Position numbers and translations under genes: made by a program
From: Pareuzebyella sediminis
GTDB taxonomy: Bacteria > Bacteroidota > Bacteroidia > Flavobacteriales > Flavobacteriaceae
Assembly: GCF_008367235.1 (NCBI RefSeq)
Contig: NZ_VTZS01000001.1
Coordinates: 620,001-684,000, forward strand
Length of the DNA: 64,000 nt
Direction of reading: 5' to 3'
Shown here: positions 48,251 to 57,059 of the stretch, in pieces
Position numbering within the stretch: the first letter of the stretch is position 1
Layout: the number at the start of each line of letters is the position of its first letter
Notes under the pieces: generated by a model
Databases searched by the model: none
The model's input: the letters and a program-made list of their open reading frames with translations, nothing else
Told to the model about the DNA's origin: nothing

Positions 48251-51100
48251 TTAGTGGTCTACAGGGGCCATATGAAGTTCTTTTTTCAAATAATGGGCGG
48301 TATAGCTCTTCTCCTCGTTGGCTATTTCTTCTGGAGTACCTTTTGCAACAATCATGCCGCCAGCACGACCGCCCTCATAACCAATGTCAATAATGTAATC
48401 CACCATCTTGATCACATCCATATTATGCTCAATGACCAGCACTGTATTCCCTTTATCTACCAAACGGTTTAAAACTTCCATTAATACACGTATATCTTCA
48501 AAGTGAAGTCCGGTTGTCGGCTCGTCCAAGATATAAAAAGTATTTCCAGTATCACGTTTTGATAGTTCGGTGGCCAGTTTTATACGTTGTGCTTCACCAC
48601 CCGATAAGGTTGTCGACTGTTGCCCTAATGATATATAACCCAACCCGACATCCTGTATAGTTTTCAACTTACGGTATATTTTAGGAATAGCCTCAAAAAA
48701 ACCTACTGCTTCATTGATGGTCATCTCTAAAACATCTGCTATTGATTTTCCTTTGTATCGTATTTCCAAGGTTTCCCGATTAAACCTTTTTCCATTGCAT
48801 GTTTCACATTCTACATATACATCGGGTAAAAAATTCATTTCGATCACTCGCAGCCCCCCACCTTGACAAGTTTCACAACGGCCTCCTTTCACATTAAAAC
48901 TGAAACGTCCCGGTTTATAACCACGGATTGCCGCCTCTGGGGTTTTTGTAAACAAAGAGCGGATTTCACTGAAAACACCGGTGTACGTCGCAGGGTTTGA
49001 GCGAGGCGTCCGCCCGATGGGAGATTGATTAATATCGATTACCTTGTCGATAAACTCCAAGCCCTCAATCTTTTTGTAGGGCATTGGTTTTTTGACCCCA
49101 TTGAAGTAGTGAGCATTCATAATGGGATACAGCGTTTCATTTATCAATGTTGATTTTCCGCTACCTGAAACGCCCGTTACCCCTATCATTTTACCCAATG
49201 GAAATTGTACGGTTATATTTTTGAGGTTGTTACCTGAACAGCCCGATAGGCGTATTATCTTTCCGTTACCTTCACGCCGGTTTTGAGGTATGGCGATTTC
49301 TTTTTTACCTGAAATGTAATCTGCCGTTAAGGTGTTGTGTTTTTTTAAATCTTCCGGGGGTCCCTCTGAGATGATTTCGCCTCCATGCTTACCTGCTCTT
49401 GGACCAATGTCAATGACATAATCGGCTTGCTCTATCATATCTCGGTCATGCTCTACCACAATAACAGAGTTGCCTATATCCCGAAGCGACTGCAAGGAAT
49501 GGATCAATCTATTATTGTCTCGCTGATGTAAACCTATACTTGGTTCGTCGAGAATATAAAGAACCCCTACCAGTTGGGAGCCTATCTGGGTTGCTAGGCG
49601 AATACGCTGTGCCTCCCCACCTGAAAGGGATTTTGAGCTTCGGTTTAGCGAAAGGTAGTCAAGGCCTACGTCGAGTAAGAATTTAATTCTTGTCTTAATC
49701 TCCTTGATGATTTCTTCTGCGATTTTAAGTTGATTTCCTTTCAACTTATTCCCAAGGTCTTCAAAAAAAGCGGCCAGTTCAGCGATATCTAGATTAGCTA
49801 ATTCGGCAATGTTTTTTTCTCCGACCTTAAAATTGAGCGATTCCTTGCGCAAGCGTGAGCCTTCACATTCAGGACAGGCAACTTTATCCATGTATTCTTT
49901 GGCCCAACGTTTAATCGACGTTGTACCCGCCTCTTTATATTGGTTTGATATAAAATTCGCTATACCTTCATAATCAATTTTATACGTACGTTTTACCCCA
50001 AGTGTTTTAGAGTTCACCTCAAAGCTTTCATTGCCACCATAAAGCAATATTTGCATGGCTTCTTCGGGTATTTTCTTGATAGGGTCTGTAAGCTCAAAGT
50101 TATATCGTTGACCAATAGTCTGAATTTGTTTAAACGCCCAAGAATTTTTATAGGCCCCTAGAGGTGCTATTCCACCTGATTTAATGGAAAGTTTTTTGTT
50201 CGGGAATATCTTTTTTTCATTGACCTGATAGACATGTCCTAGGCCATTACAATTAGGGCACATACCCTTTGGAGAATTAAAGGAAAAGGTGTTGGGCTCG
50301 GGTACCGGATAGGATATTCCAGTGGTCGGACACATTAAATTTCTACTAAAGTAACGGGCTTCCTCCAGACCTTCTTCCAACACCATAAGTACGTCGCCTC
50401 CGCTATACATGGCAGTATTAATAGATTCGGTCAACCGTTTGTCGATTTCTTCTGAAGGATTGACCTTAAGCCGATCAACTACAATTTCGATATCATGGGT
50501 TTTGTACCGATCTATTTTCATTCCCTTGACGATATCGGTTATTTCACCATCAATTCTGACCTTTACAAAACCTTGTTTAGCAATCTGCTCAAAAAGTTCC
50601 CGATAATGGCCTTTTCGAGATTTGATTACAGGTGCCAAAATATTGATTTTCTTGTCTTCGTAATCGCTCTTTATCAACGATTTAATTTGGTCATCACTAT
50701 AACTTACCATCTTTTCGCCAGTGTTATAACTGTAGGCATCGCCGGCACGGGCAAAAAGTAAACGTAAAAAATCATAGATTTCCGTAATGGTGCCCACCGT
50801 AGAGCGCGGAGACTTTGATGTGGTCTTTTGTTCGATTGCGATAACTGGGGATAGACCGTCGATTTTATCTACATCGGGGCGCTCAAGTCCCCCCAAAAAT
50901 TGACGGGCGTAGGCAGAGAAGGTCTCTATATACCTGCGTTGCCCTTCGGCGTATATAGTATCAAAAGCTAAAGAAGACTTACCGCTGCCCGAAAGGCCGG
51001 TAATTACGACCAATTTTTCCCTAGGGATGGTCACATCGATGTCTTTGAGATTGTGTACCCGGGCCCCTTTAACTTCTATATTTTCCTCGTAATTTATCAT
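48251..51100 (-). CDS. uvrA: Excinuclease ABC subunit A
   Basis: UvrA finds bulky DNA damage and loads UvrB. The 949 residues contain two ABC ATPase modules: GLSGSGKSSLA (first Walker A, about residues 31-41), SLSGGEAQRIRLATQ with YILDEPSIGLHQRD, then GVSGSGKSTLI, a CETCQGGGLRV zinc finger and TLSGGEAQRIKLATEL with YILDEPTTGLH. Zinc-finger cysteines of the first module (CPNCNGLGH) are also present. The ATG at 51100 (MINYEENIEVKGARVHNLKD) is chosen over an in-frame TTG upstream. The -7-like TACCTTTG (minus strand, 51118-51125) sits just upstream. Confidence 0.97.
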   Translation of the reverse strand: MINYEENIEVKGARVHNLKDIDVTIPREKLVVITGLSGSGKSSLAFDTIYAEGQRRYIETFSAYARQFLGGLERPDVDKIDGLSPVIAIEQKTTSKSPRSTVGTITEIYDFLRLLFARAGDAYSYNTGEKMVSYSDDQIKSLIKSDYEDKKINILAPVIKSRKGHYRELFEQIAKQGFVKVRIDGEITDIVKGMKIDRYKTHDIEIVVDRLKVNPSEEIDKRLTESINTAMYSGGDVLMVLEEGLEEARYFSRNLMCPTTGISYPVPEPNTFSFNSPKGMCPNCNGLGHVYQVNEKKIFPNKKLSIKSGGIAPLGAYKNSWAFKQIQTIGQRYNFELTDPIKKIPEEAMQILLYGGNESFEVNSKTLGVKRTYKIDYEGIANFISNQYKEAGTTSIKRWAKEYMDKVACPECEGSRLRKESLNFKVGEKNIAELANLDIAELAAFFEDLGNKLKGNQLKIAEEIIKEIKTRIKFLLDVGLDYLSLNRSSKSLSGGEAQRIRLATQIGSQLVGVLYILDEPSIGLHQRDNNRLIHSLQSLRDIGNSVIVVEHDRDMIEQADYVIDIGPRAGKHGGEIISEGPPEDLKKHNTLTADYISGKKEIAIPQNRREGNGKIIRLSGCSGNNLKNITVQFPLGKMIGVTGVSGSGKSTLINETLYPIMNAHYFNGVKKPMPYKKIEGLEFIDKVIDINQSPIGRTPRSNPATYTGVFSEIRSLFTKTPEAAIRGYKPGRFSFNVKGGRCETCQGGGLRVIEMNFLPDVYVECETCNGKRFNRETLEIRYKGKSIADVLEMTINEAVGFFEAIPKIYRKLKTIQDVGLGYISLGQQSTTLSGGEAQRIKLATELSKRDTGNTFYILDEPTTGLHFEDIRVLMEVLNRLVDKGNTVLVIEHNMDVIKMVDYIIDIGYEGGRAGGMIVAKGTPEEIANEEKSYTAHYLKKELHMAPVDH

Positions 51101-51220
51101 TTTCAATAGCAAAGGCGCAAAGGTACGGTTTTGACAAATAATAATGAACTCGCTCCCTTTCTTATGTTTGATAATAGAAGATATACTCTTATTTTAGCCT
51201 TTCGTTAAAATAATGAAATA

Positions 51221-51748
51221 ATGAAAATTTTGGGTATTGGTTCTCGGATAGAACATAAAGATTATGGAAAAGGAGTTGTAACGAATGTGTCTTCAAACTA
51301 CTATTGGGTCACTTTTATGGAAAAGGGTTTGGAAACTATTGCCATAGATTCTGAATTTGATATCATTGAAGCACTTCAAAGTGATGTGGATACCGTTAGT
51401 TTTTTTGATATCGAAACCTCCTTGACCAAAATTTTACGCAAATGGGGCGACACCCACGAGAAGGTTGCACTGGCCGATAAATGGCGTGGGGGCAAATTAA
51501 TACTCGAACCTAATGACGGTTTGGCGAATAAAGAAATTCCAATCGACACTTTTTTCCATAAAATTGTGATGGTACGCGACCGTATTCGAGTAATGGAACA
51601 AAAAATAAACAGCAGCAAAAATTTGGATGATCAAGAAAAGGTGGACTTGCAACAATACATTACGCGAATCTATGGTAGTCTCACTAGTTTTAATGTACTT
51701 TTCAAGAATAAAAGTGACCAGTTCGTTGGGGACCGTAGTAAAGGGTAA
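51221..51748 (+). CDS. Conserved hypothetical protein with Tudor-like N-terminal segment
   Basis: A 175-residue protein of a flavobacterial family I do not know by function. The first 45 residues (GSRIEHKDYGKGVVTNVSSN ... WVTF) follow the GS-x-V-x-H-x-x-F/Y-G-K/R-G-x-V pattern of the C-terminal Tudor-like domain of UvrD/PcrA; in this window the UvrD-like helicase has GSLVNHSRFGRGKV. The rest is charged and helical, with a coiled-coil-like segment at about 120-150. The gene is divergent from uvrA (120 bases between starts) and convergent with the DUF4130-type gene, so a link to DNA repair or transcription is plausible but unproven. Confidence 0.7.
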   Translation: MKILGIGSRIEHKDYGKGVVTNVSSNYYWVTFMEKGLETIAIDSEFDIIEALQSDVDTVSFFDIETSLTKILRKWGDTHEKVALADKWRGGKLILEPNDGLANKEIPIDTFFHKIVMVRDRIRVMEQKINSSKNLDDQEKVDLQQYITRIYGSLTSFNVLFKNKSDQFVGDRSKG

Positions 51749-51808
51749 GCCATTTCAAACCTTTTTTTGAGGATATTTCTATTTAATTAAAAGCACGGTT
51801 CAAAAAAA

Positions 51809-52585
51809 TTATACCACTTGCTTCTTTTCGCTCAAGTACTTCCAATAGCGTCGGGGTACATGTTGTGCGTGTAGTTTCGGATTAATTCTCGACCTGATAT
51901 TCGTGCTTTTGAAGTAATTAGCCCATAATTCTTGATAGCTATATTCTTCAGTGATGAAGCAATCATTTCTTAAGATACTGTTCGCAAAAACTCCCTGTAA
52001 ATCAAGGGAAACAATTTCCACTCCCGTTAGGTTATAAAAAATTCCATATTTACGTTTTACATCATAAATAAGCCAGTGTTGGTCTGCGTATCGAGAACGA
52101 AAATGTTTAGAAATAAGTGGTAATACATCAAAATCGGGTTCTATAGTAGCAAAATAGATGTCATCTTTGGTCAATTGAAAACGCACAAAGGCCTCCATTC
52201 GGTGTTTTTCGCGCCCCACACTTTTTGCTAATTGTACGATTTTCAAAACTATATCATCCGAGTAATCGGACTGTATCGCGAATCTTTTCGCAAAGAGCTT
52301 CCTGATGTAACGATAAAGCAACAGTTCTACATTTTTAGATTCGCTCATGAACGCAAAATATATATTTTTCAGGGCCCTATGACTTTTCTTGTCGATACCG
52401 TTCCAAACGCGCTTGGCCTTTTCTACATGGGTGAAAATAATTGTTGAATCAGAAAATAGTCCGTTTTGTTGAATGGAACTTCTTTGAATATCGACCACTT
52501 GAATTTTCTCTTCGAAGGCTACGAAGACACTGGTCAAAAATCCGTTAAAACTTCCATCGTAGATTAAAATTTTTGAGTTGTCCAT
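51809..52585 (-). CDS. TIGR03915-type (DUF4130) putative DNA metabolism protein
   Basis: A 258-residue protein matching the DUF4130/TIGR03915 family: the N-terminal ILIYDGSFNGFLTSVF and the C-terminal HWLIYDVKRKYGIFYN and ARINPKLHAQHVPRRYW-like region (RSRINPKLHAQHVPRRYW) are typical. The family is found next to, or fused to, TIGR03916 radical SAM proteins and UdgX-type uracil-DNA-binding proteins, and its biochemical role is unknown. The stop of the radical SAM gene is next to this start (2 bases), so they form a tightly coupled pair. Confidence 0.82.
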   Translation of the reverse strand: MDNSKILIYDGSFNGFLTSVFVAFEEKIQVVDIQRSSIQQNGLFSDSTIIFTHVEKAKRVWNGIDKKSHRALKNIYFAFMSESKNVELLLYRYIRKLFAKRFAIQSDYSDDIVLKIVQLAKSVGREKHRMEAFVRFQLTKDDIYFATIEPDFDVLPLISKHFRSRYADQHWLIYDVKRKYGIFYNLTGVEIVSLDLQGVFANSILRNDCFITEEYSYQELWANYFKSTNIRSRINPKLHAQHVPRRYWKYLSEKKQVV

Positions 52586-52587
52586 AA

Positions 52588-53850
52588 TTAATTGAATAAT
52601 CGTAGTTGCGTACTAAACTTATCTCTAAACTTTCCTGAAGAATTTTGAAGGATCAGCCCTTTTATTTTAGAGGCATCCAAATCTTGATGTTTCCAACCTT
52701 GGGTGTCACAAACGATGAAATATTTTGCCCTGTTCAAAGCCACGCCTATTTTCTTCAGATGTTCCCAGTTGAGTTTTCTAAATCGTCGAGCGCTAATAAT
52801 TTTGTGAATCGATTGAATGCCTAACCCTGGAACCCTAGCCAATACAATTTTATCGGCCCTGTTAATATCAACCGGAAAATAACTCAAGTTTCGCAAGGCC
52901 CACCCCAACTTTGGGTCCACATCAATATCTAAATTCGGGTGGTTTTTATTTAGCAGTTCAGCCACCCTAAAACCGTAAAAACGCAATAACCAGTCAGTCT
53001 GATATAATCTATTCTCGCGCAGCATGGGCACACTGCTTCCCATAGGAGGCAATCTCTTATCTTCTGCCACTGGAACATACCCCGAATAATACACGCGTTT
53101 CATACCATACTTCTTATAGTAATAATCAGCGGAATACATGATATCTTTGTCGGTTTCACCGGTCGCTCCGATAATCATTTGGGTACTCTGACCTGCAGGG
53201 GCATATTTGGGGGTGCTTTTAATGATTTTCTTCTCTTCTTGGTATCGCAGGATTTCATTTCTTATCTTCTGCATCGGTTTGATAAAATCTTCATGTTTCT
53301 TCTCGGGCGCCAATAGTTTCAGACCTGATACGGTCGGAACTTCAATATTAACGGAAATACGATCGGCATATAAACCGGCCTCTTTCATCAATTCTTCACT
53401 GGCTCCCGGGATTGATTTGAGATGAATATATCCATTAAAGTTTTCCTCCGTTCTTAATTTTTTGGCTACGGATACCAGACGCTCCATGGTATAATCAGGA
53501 CTTTTAAAGATACCAGAGCTGAGAAAAAGACCTTCGATATAATTACGCCTGTAAAAGTTAATGGTAAGATCGACGATTTCCTGAATTTTAAAGGCGGCCC
53601 GTTCAATATCATTGCTTCTACGCGAAACGCAGTAGGCACAATCAAAAATGCAGTAGTTGGTCAGTAAGACCTTTAAAAGGGATATGCATCTACCATCTTC
53701 GGAATAACTGTGGCAAATTCCCATGCCCGAGCTATCGCCCAGACCTTTATTTGTATTGGTTCTTTTGCTTCCACTACTTGAACACGATACATCGTATTTA
53801 GCGGCATCGGCCAATATGTTGAGTTTTTGCTTTATCCTTTCAAATTGCAT
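52588..53850 (-). CDS. TIGR03916-type radical SAM protein with C-terminal helix-hairpin-helix, putative DNA repair or modification
   Basis: A 420-residue radical SAM enzyme. The cluster motif CIFDCAYC (Cys67, Cys71, Cys74) is the family CxxxCxxC. Further cysteines at positions 23, 46 and 55 could hold another cluster. The last third has a helix-hairpin-helix segment, DINRADKIVLARVPGLGIQSIHKII, which in this family suggests DNA binding. The reaction is unknown: photoproduct lyase-like repair and base modification are both possible. It is transcribed with the DUF4130-type gene and is divergent from the LexA-like repressor, sharing an operator-rich 138-base gap. Confidence 0.84.
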   Translation of the reverse strand: MQFERIKQKLNILADAAKYDVSCSSSGSKRTNTNKGLGDSSGMGICHSYSEDGRCISLLKVLLTNYCIFDCAYCVSRRSNDIERAAFKIQEIVDLTINFYRRNYIEGLFLSSGIFKSPDYTMERLVSVAKKLRTEENFNGYIHLKSIPGASEELMKEAGLYADRISVNIEVPTVSGLKLLAPEKKHEDFIKPMQKIRNEILRYQEEKKIIKSTPKYAPAGQSTQMIIGATGETDKDIMYSADYYYKKYGMKRVYYSGYVPVAEDKRLPPMGSSVPMLRENRLYQTDWLLRFYGFRVAELLNKNHPNLDIDVDPKLGWALRNLSYFPVDINRADKIVLARVPGLGIQSIHKIISARRFRKLNWEHLKKIGVALNRAKYFIVCDTQGWKHQDLDASKIKGLILQNSSGKFRDKFSTQLRLFN

Positions 53851-53863
53851 AATAGATGTAATT

Positions 53864-53945
53864 ATTCCAAAAATATGGATATATTCCTAAATATGGAAAT
53901 ATTCCATAAAATATTTTGGACTTATTCCAAATACAATTATATTTG
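53864..53945. promoter_or_regulatory. Operator array and divergent promoters between radical SAM and XRE-S24 genes
   Basis: ATTCC occurs four times in the same direction (53864, 53883, 53901 and 53924), each followed at 13-17 bases by GGA in the first three. The best pair is ATTCC-TAAATAT-GGAA (53883-53898). For the plus strand, TTTG (53915-53918) lies 19 bases before TATATTTG (53938-53945), a consensus promoter for the repressor gene. For the minus strand TATTTTTG (53868-53875) lies 17 bases before the radical SAM ATG. Both promoters overlap the repeats, as expected of a repressor's operators. Confidence 0.75.
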
Positions 53946-53988
53946 AGAGCCGTTGAATGTAGTTTCACTTAAAAACACACATATTTCG

Positions 53989-54780
53989 ATGGTGGAAGAC
54001 AATAAAATAGCAATTATGGAAAATGAGCTTACGGTGAAGCGTTTTACTGAAGTAAGAAGGAATTTGGGATTTACCCAAGCGGAATTTGCAAAACTTCTTG
54101 GTGTTTCCAATACGACCGCAGACATTGAGCGTGGGCGTACCAAACTATCCGGAATGGTAGTCGCACAGCTCTTGAAGCAGTTTAAGATAAATCCGTTATG
54201 GCTTTTTGGAGAAAGCGAGAATCAATATTTGGAAACGTCCAAGACCAGCGTTATACCTAAAGTTATAACCGTTGATTCGGAAGACAGGGAGAATATGGTA
54301 CTTGTGAACGCAAAGGCGGCTGCAGGATACCCCCAAAATATTCAAGATACCAGTTGGTATCGTCAATTACCGGCGTTCGACCTTCCTATTCCGGAATTTC
54401 GCAATGCCACTTACAGAGGTTTTCAGGTAGAGGGCGATAGTATGTTGCCCAATTTAAAACCAGGGGAATGGGTTTTGGCGCGTGCCATCGAACATATCGA
54501 CGATGTGAGTCCTAATAAAATGTATGTCGTGGTCTTAGAAGACGCCGTTCTGGTTAAAAAAGTGGAAAAGCGTCCCAATTCAAACAATATCACCTTGGTT
54601 TCGCTGAACGAGGCGTATCCGCCTTATGAGATTAAGCCTTTTCAAATTCAGGAAATTTGGCAGGTCAGTAGTAGAATTACATTTGGCGAAGATGCCAATA
54701 CCGAAAAAGGCCTGCTAAAGCAACTGCAAGAATCGATGGATGAGCTTAAAAGCCAACTCAAGCACGTCAAAAAAGTATAG
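53989..54780 (+). CDS. LexA-like XRE-S24 transcriptional repressor
   Basis: A 263-residue regulator from the ATG at 53989 (54016 is a second possible start). The N-terminal helix-turn-helix is FTQAEFAKLLGVSNTTADIERGR (about residues 28-50). The C-terminal S24 domain has a self-cleavage site AAAGYP (Ala112-Gly113), nucleophile Ser151 in GDSMLPN, and lysine in VLVKK (Lys190). This is the LexA/UmuD autoprotease arrangement, so RecA-stimulated cleavage is possible. It has a promoter inside the operator array and probably represses itself and the divergent pair. No phage genes are present, so a prophage CI repressor is unlikely. It ends 2 bases from the convergent GNAT gene. Confidence 0.82.
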   Translation: MVEDNKIAIMENELTVKRFTEVRRNLGFTQAEFAKLLGVSNTTADIERGRTKLSGMVVAQLLKQFKINPLWLFGESENQYLETSKTSVIPKVITVDSEDRENMVLVNAKAAAGYPQNIQDTSWYRQLPAFDLPIPEFRNATYRGFQVEGDSMLPNLKPGEWVLARAIEHIDDVSPNKMYVVVLEDAVLVKKVEKRPNSNNITLVSLNEAYPPYEIKPFQIQEIWQVSSRITFGEDANTEKGLLKQLQESMDELKSQLKHVKKV

Positions 54781-54782
54781 GA

Positions 54783-55223
54783 TTAGGGGACTTCGGTCAA
54801 TTTCAACGTGTAGAGGCCGCTATCTTTTAACGCAAATCCGAGGCTTTGATATAGGTTGATGGCGGGGGTACGATGATGTCCCGTAAACAACAAAACTTCG
54901 TCAAGGTTTTTTTGCCTTGCTTCCTGTAACAATTTTTCCATAAGCTTTCTACCGATTCCCTTCCCCCTATAGGCGGAATCTACGACCACATCCTCCACCA
55001 TGCCTTTATACCCGGATATTACCGTATAGATGGCCATGGATGCAATTCCGATAATCTCATCCTTATCTCTACAGCATACAATGAATACGTCGTTTCCCTG
55101 TTCGAAAATTTCACGTAAAGGTCGCTGTTTCAGCGTTGCGTTCAGTTGGGTAAAGAGCGTGTTCACTCGTTTTTGCACCATCTCGTCAATTTGGGAGGCC
55201 TTTAAAGGTTCAATAGTCATCAT
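54783..55223 (-). CDS. GNAT family N-acetyltransferase
   Basis: A 146-residue acetyl-CoA-dependent acetyltransferase. The pyrophosphate loop is RGKGIGRKL (in VVDSAYRGKGIGRKLMEKLL, about residues 79-98), and the tail INLYQSLGFALKDSGLYTL is the motif B region. Substrate is unknown. The ATG at 55223 is the first of two consecutive ATG codons; a TTG lies two codons upstream. It is on the same strand as, and 49 bases after, the gamma-glutamyltransferase gene. Confidence 0.87.
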   Translation of the reverse strand: MMTIEPLKASQIDEMVQKRVNTLFTQLNATLKQRPLREIFEQGNDVFIVCCRDKDEIIGIASMAIYTVISGYKGMVEDVVVDSAYRGKGIGRKLMEKLLQEARQKNLDEVLLFTGHHRTPAINLYQSLGFALKDSGLYTLKLTEVP

Positions 55224-55272
55224 AATCAAATATACTAAACTATTCGGCTTGATCTTGCGCTACCTCCTAAGG

Positions 55273-56964
55273 TCAATATCCGACCGCCATATCGTCCCCA
55301 CGCTTATCCGCACCACCTTCAAGACTCCCATCAGGTAAGACGCGAATAGCATCAACCTTACCTATGATGGGCGTATATTCTTCGTTAATATGGTATCCTT
55401 TGGATTTTAATCCTTCCTTTAGCCCCGTTGTAAAACCCTCTGGTTCAAAAATAATAACATCAGGAAGCCATTGATGATGAAATCGGGGAGCGTTCACGGC
55501 CTCTTGCATACTCATATTGAACTCGTACGCATTCAATATCGTTTGAGCAACTGCGGTGATAATGGTCGAACCTCCCGGAGTACCCACTACTAGCCATAGT
55601 TTGCCGTTCTTTTCAACGATTGTCGGCGTCATGCTACTTAACATCCGTTTTTCAGGGGCGATACTATTGGCTTCGGCACCGATAAGTCCGAACATATTGG
55701 GTACACCGGCCTTTGCGCTGAAATCATCCATTTCATTGTTCAAGAAAAATCCGAGTTCATCACAATATAGTTTGGAGCCATAGGCTCCGTTAAGTGTTGT
55801 GGTGGCTGCAACCGCATTTCCATATTTGTCCACAATGGAATAGTGTGTTGTTTCCATGCTTTCTGAGATTTCTACGCTTCCTTCTTTGATTTCAGAGGAT
55901 GGAGTAGCTTTTGCGAATGAAAAATTTTCCATACGTTCCTTGAGGTAACTTTGGCTCAGCAATACATCCAAAGGAATATCTACAAAATCAGGGTCCCCTA
56001 GAAAATAGTTACGATCGGCATATGCCCGTCGGGCAGCCTCGGTGAACAGCTGGATGGCCTCTTCCGAATTATGGTCAAAATCTCCAATTTGATAGGGTTC
56101 GATCATTTTAAGGATCTGATTGATAGTAACCCCACCACTGCTGGGTGGGCTCATCGAAATGATGCGCAACTCTTTGTAAGAAAATATAATGGGCTGTCTC
56201 CATTTGGCTTCGTAGTTCGCAAGATCTTCTTCAGTGACAAAACCACCTTTTTCCTGAATAAAATCAGCCAACACCTTTGCGGTTTCCCCTCTGTAGAAAC
56301 CATCTTTTCCTTCCCGGACGATACGTCGCATGGTTTGTGCAAGAGCAGGGTATCTAACGGTATCGAAGGCTTTGGCCATGATAGGAAAAGTCGTCGTACT
56401 ATCGTTTACCTCTAGGATCAAATCTCTGGACCTTTCAAAGCTTTTAGCTTGGTTTTCGGTCACAACGACCCCTTTTTCTGCCAGTTCGATTACGGGCTCA
56501 AAAATAACAGCTAACGGAAGAGAGCCGAATTTTTTGTGAACGGCCAGTATTCCTGCTACCGTGCCGGGCACTCCTATGGCCGTTGCTCCTTTTGTACTCA
56601 TGTCCGGAATGACCTTACCCAAAGAATCCAAATACATATCCTTATGTGCCGCCAAAGGTGCTTTTTCCCTGTAATCTAGTCCGCCGACATCACCATCGTT
56701 CTTCCGGTAGACCATAAACCCACCGCCTCCCAGATTACCTGCGAAAGGGAAGGCCACCACAAGTGCCATTTCGGTAGCGACCATGGCATCGAAGGCATTA
56801 CCTCCTTTTTTCAGGATTTCAATTCCGATTCGAGAGGCCTCTTCCCGGGCGGAAACGACCATCGCTTCCGGCGTAACAAGACCCGTAGGGGTGGCTGGCT
56901 GCTTTTTACAATGAACAAAAAATAGGAATGTCCCAATTAGAAAATAGAGGTGTGAGAGTTTCAT
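55273..56964 (-). CDS. ggt: Gamma-glutamyltransferase, lipoprotein
   Basis: Ggt hydrolyses or transfers the gamma-glutamyl group of glutathione and similar peptides. The 563 residues from ATG 56964 begin with a lipoprotein-like signal, Cys19 in FVHCKK, so it is probably anchored at the periplasmic or outer face. The self-processing threonine is in METTHYSIVD (about residue 380), preceding the C-terminal small subunit, and GNLGGGGFM is the large-subunit motif. An alternative upstream frame start at 57000 would lack a signal. It lies between acpH-like and GNAT genes on the same strand. Confidence 0.93.
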   Translation of the reverse strand: MKLSHLYFLIGTFLFFVHCKKQPATPTGLVTPEAMVVSAREEASRIGIEILKKGGNAFDAMVATEMALVVAFPFAGNLGGGGFMVYRKNDGDVGGLDYREKAPLAAHKDMYLDSLGKVIPDMSTKGATAIGVPGTVAGILAVHKKFGSLPLAVIFEPVIELAEKGVVVTENQAKSFERSRDLILEVNDSTTTFPIMAKAFDTVRYPALAQTMRRIVREGKDGFYRGETAKVLADFIQEKGGFVTEEDLANYEAKWRQPIIFSYKELRIISMSPPSSGGVTINQILKMIEPYQIGDFDHNSEEAIQLFTEAARRAYADRNYFLGDPDFVDIPLDVLLSQSYLKERMENFSFAKATPSSEIKEGSVEISESMETTHYSIVDKYGNAVAATTTLNGAYGSKLYCDELGFFLNNEMDDFSAKAGVPNMFGLIGAEANSIAPEKRMLSSMTPTIVEKNGKLWLVVGTPGGSTIITAVAQTILNAYEFNMSMQEAVNAPRFHHQWLPDVIIFEPEGFTTGLKEGLKSKGYHINEEYTPIIGKVDAIRVLPDGSLEGGADKRGDDMAVGY

Positions 56965-57059
56965 TGGCTTTTGAATATTAAAAGGTGGCTTACCTAACAA
57001 AAATAGGACGGCAAGTCATGCCAAATTCCTAAAAATTAGTAGCTTTTATTTTCGTTTTG

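Noticed and set aside
48254-48472. Plus-strand reading frame with an apparent signal peptide inside uvrA
   Set aside because: It lies antisense within the well-supported uvrA coding sequence and has no start context or family similarity.
53864-53930. Short CRISPR-like array
   Set aside because: The repeats are only 5-8 bases with 18-23 base steps and no conserved repeat unit. They are better explained as operators.
53989-54780. Prophage CI-type repressor marking an integrated phage
   Set aside because: No integrase, structural phage genes or attachment repeats are nearby. The neighbours are repair and housekeeping genes.
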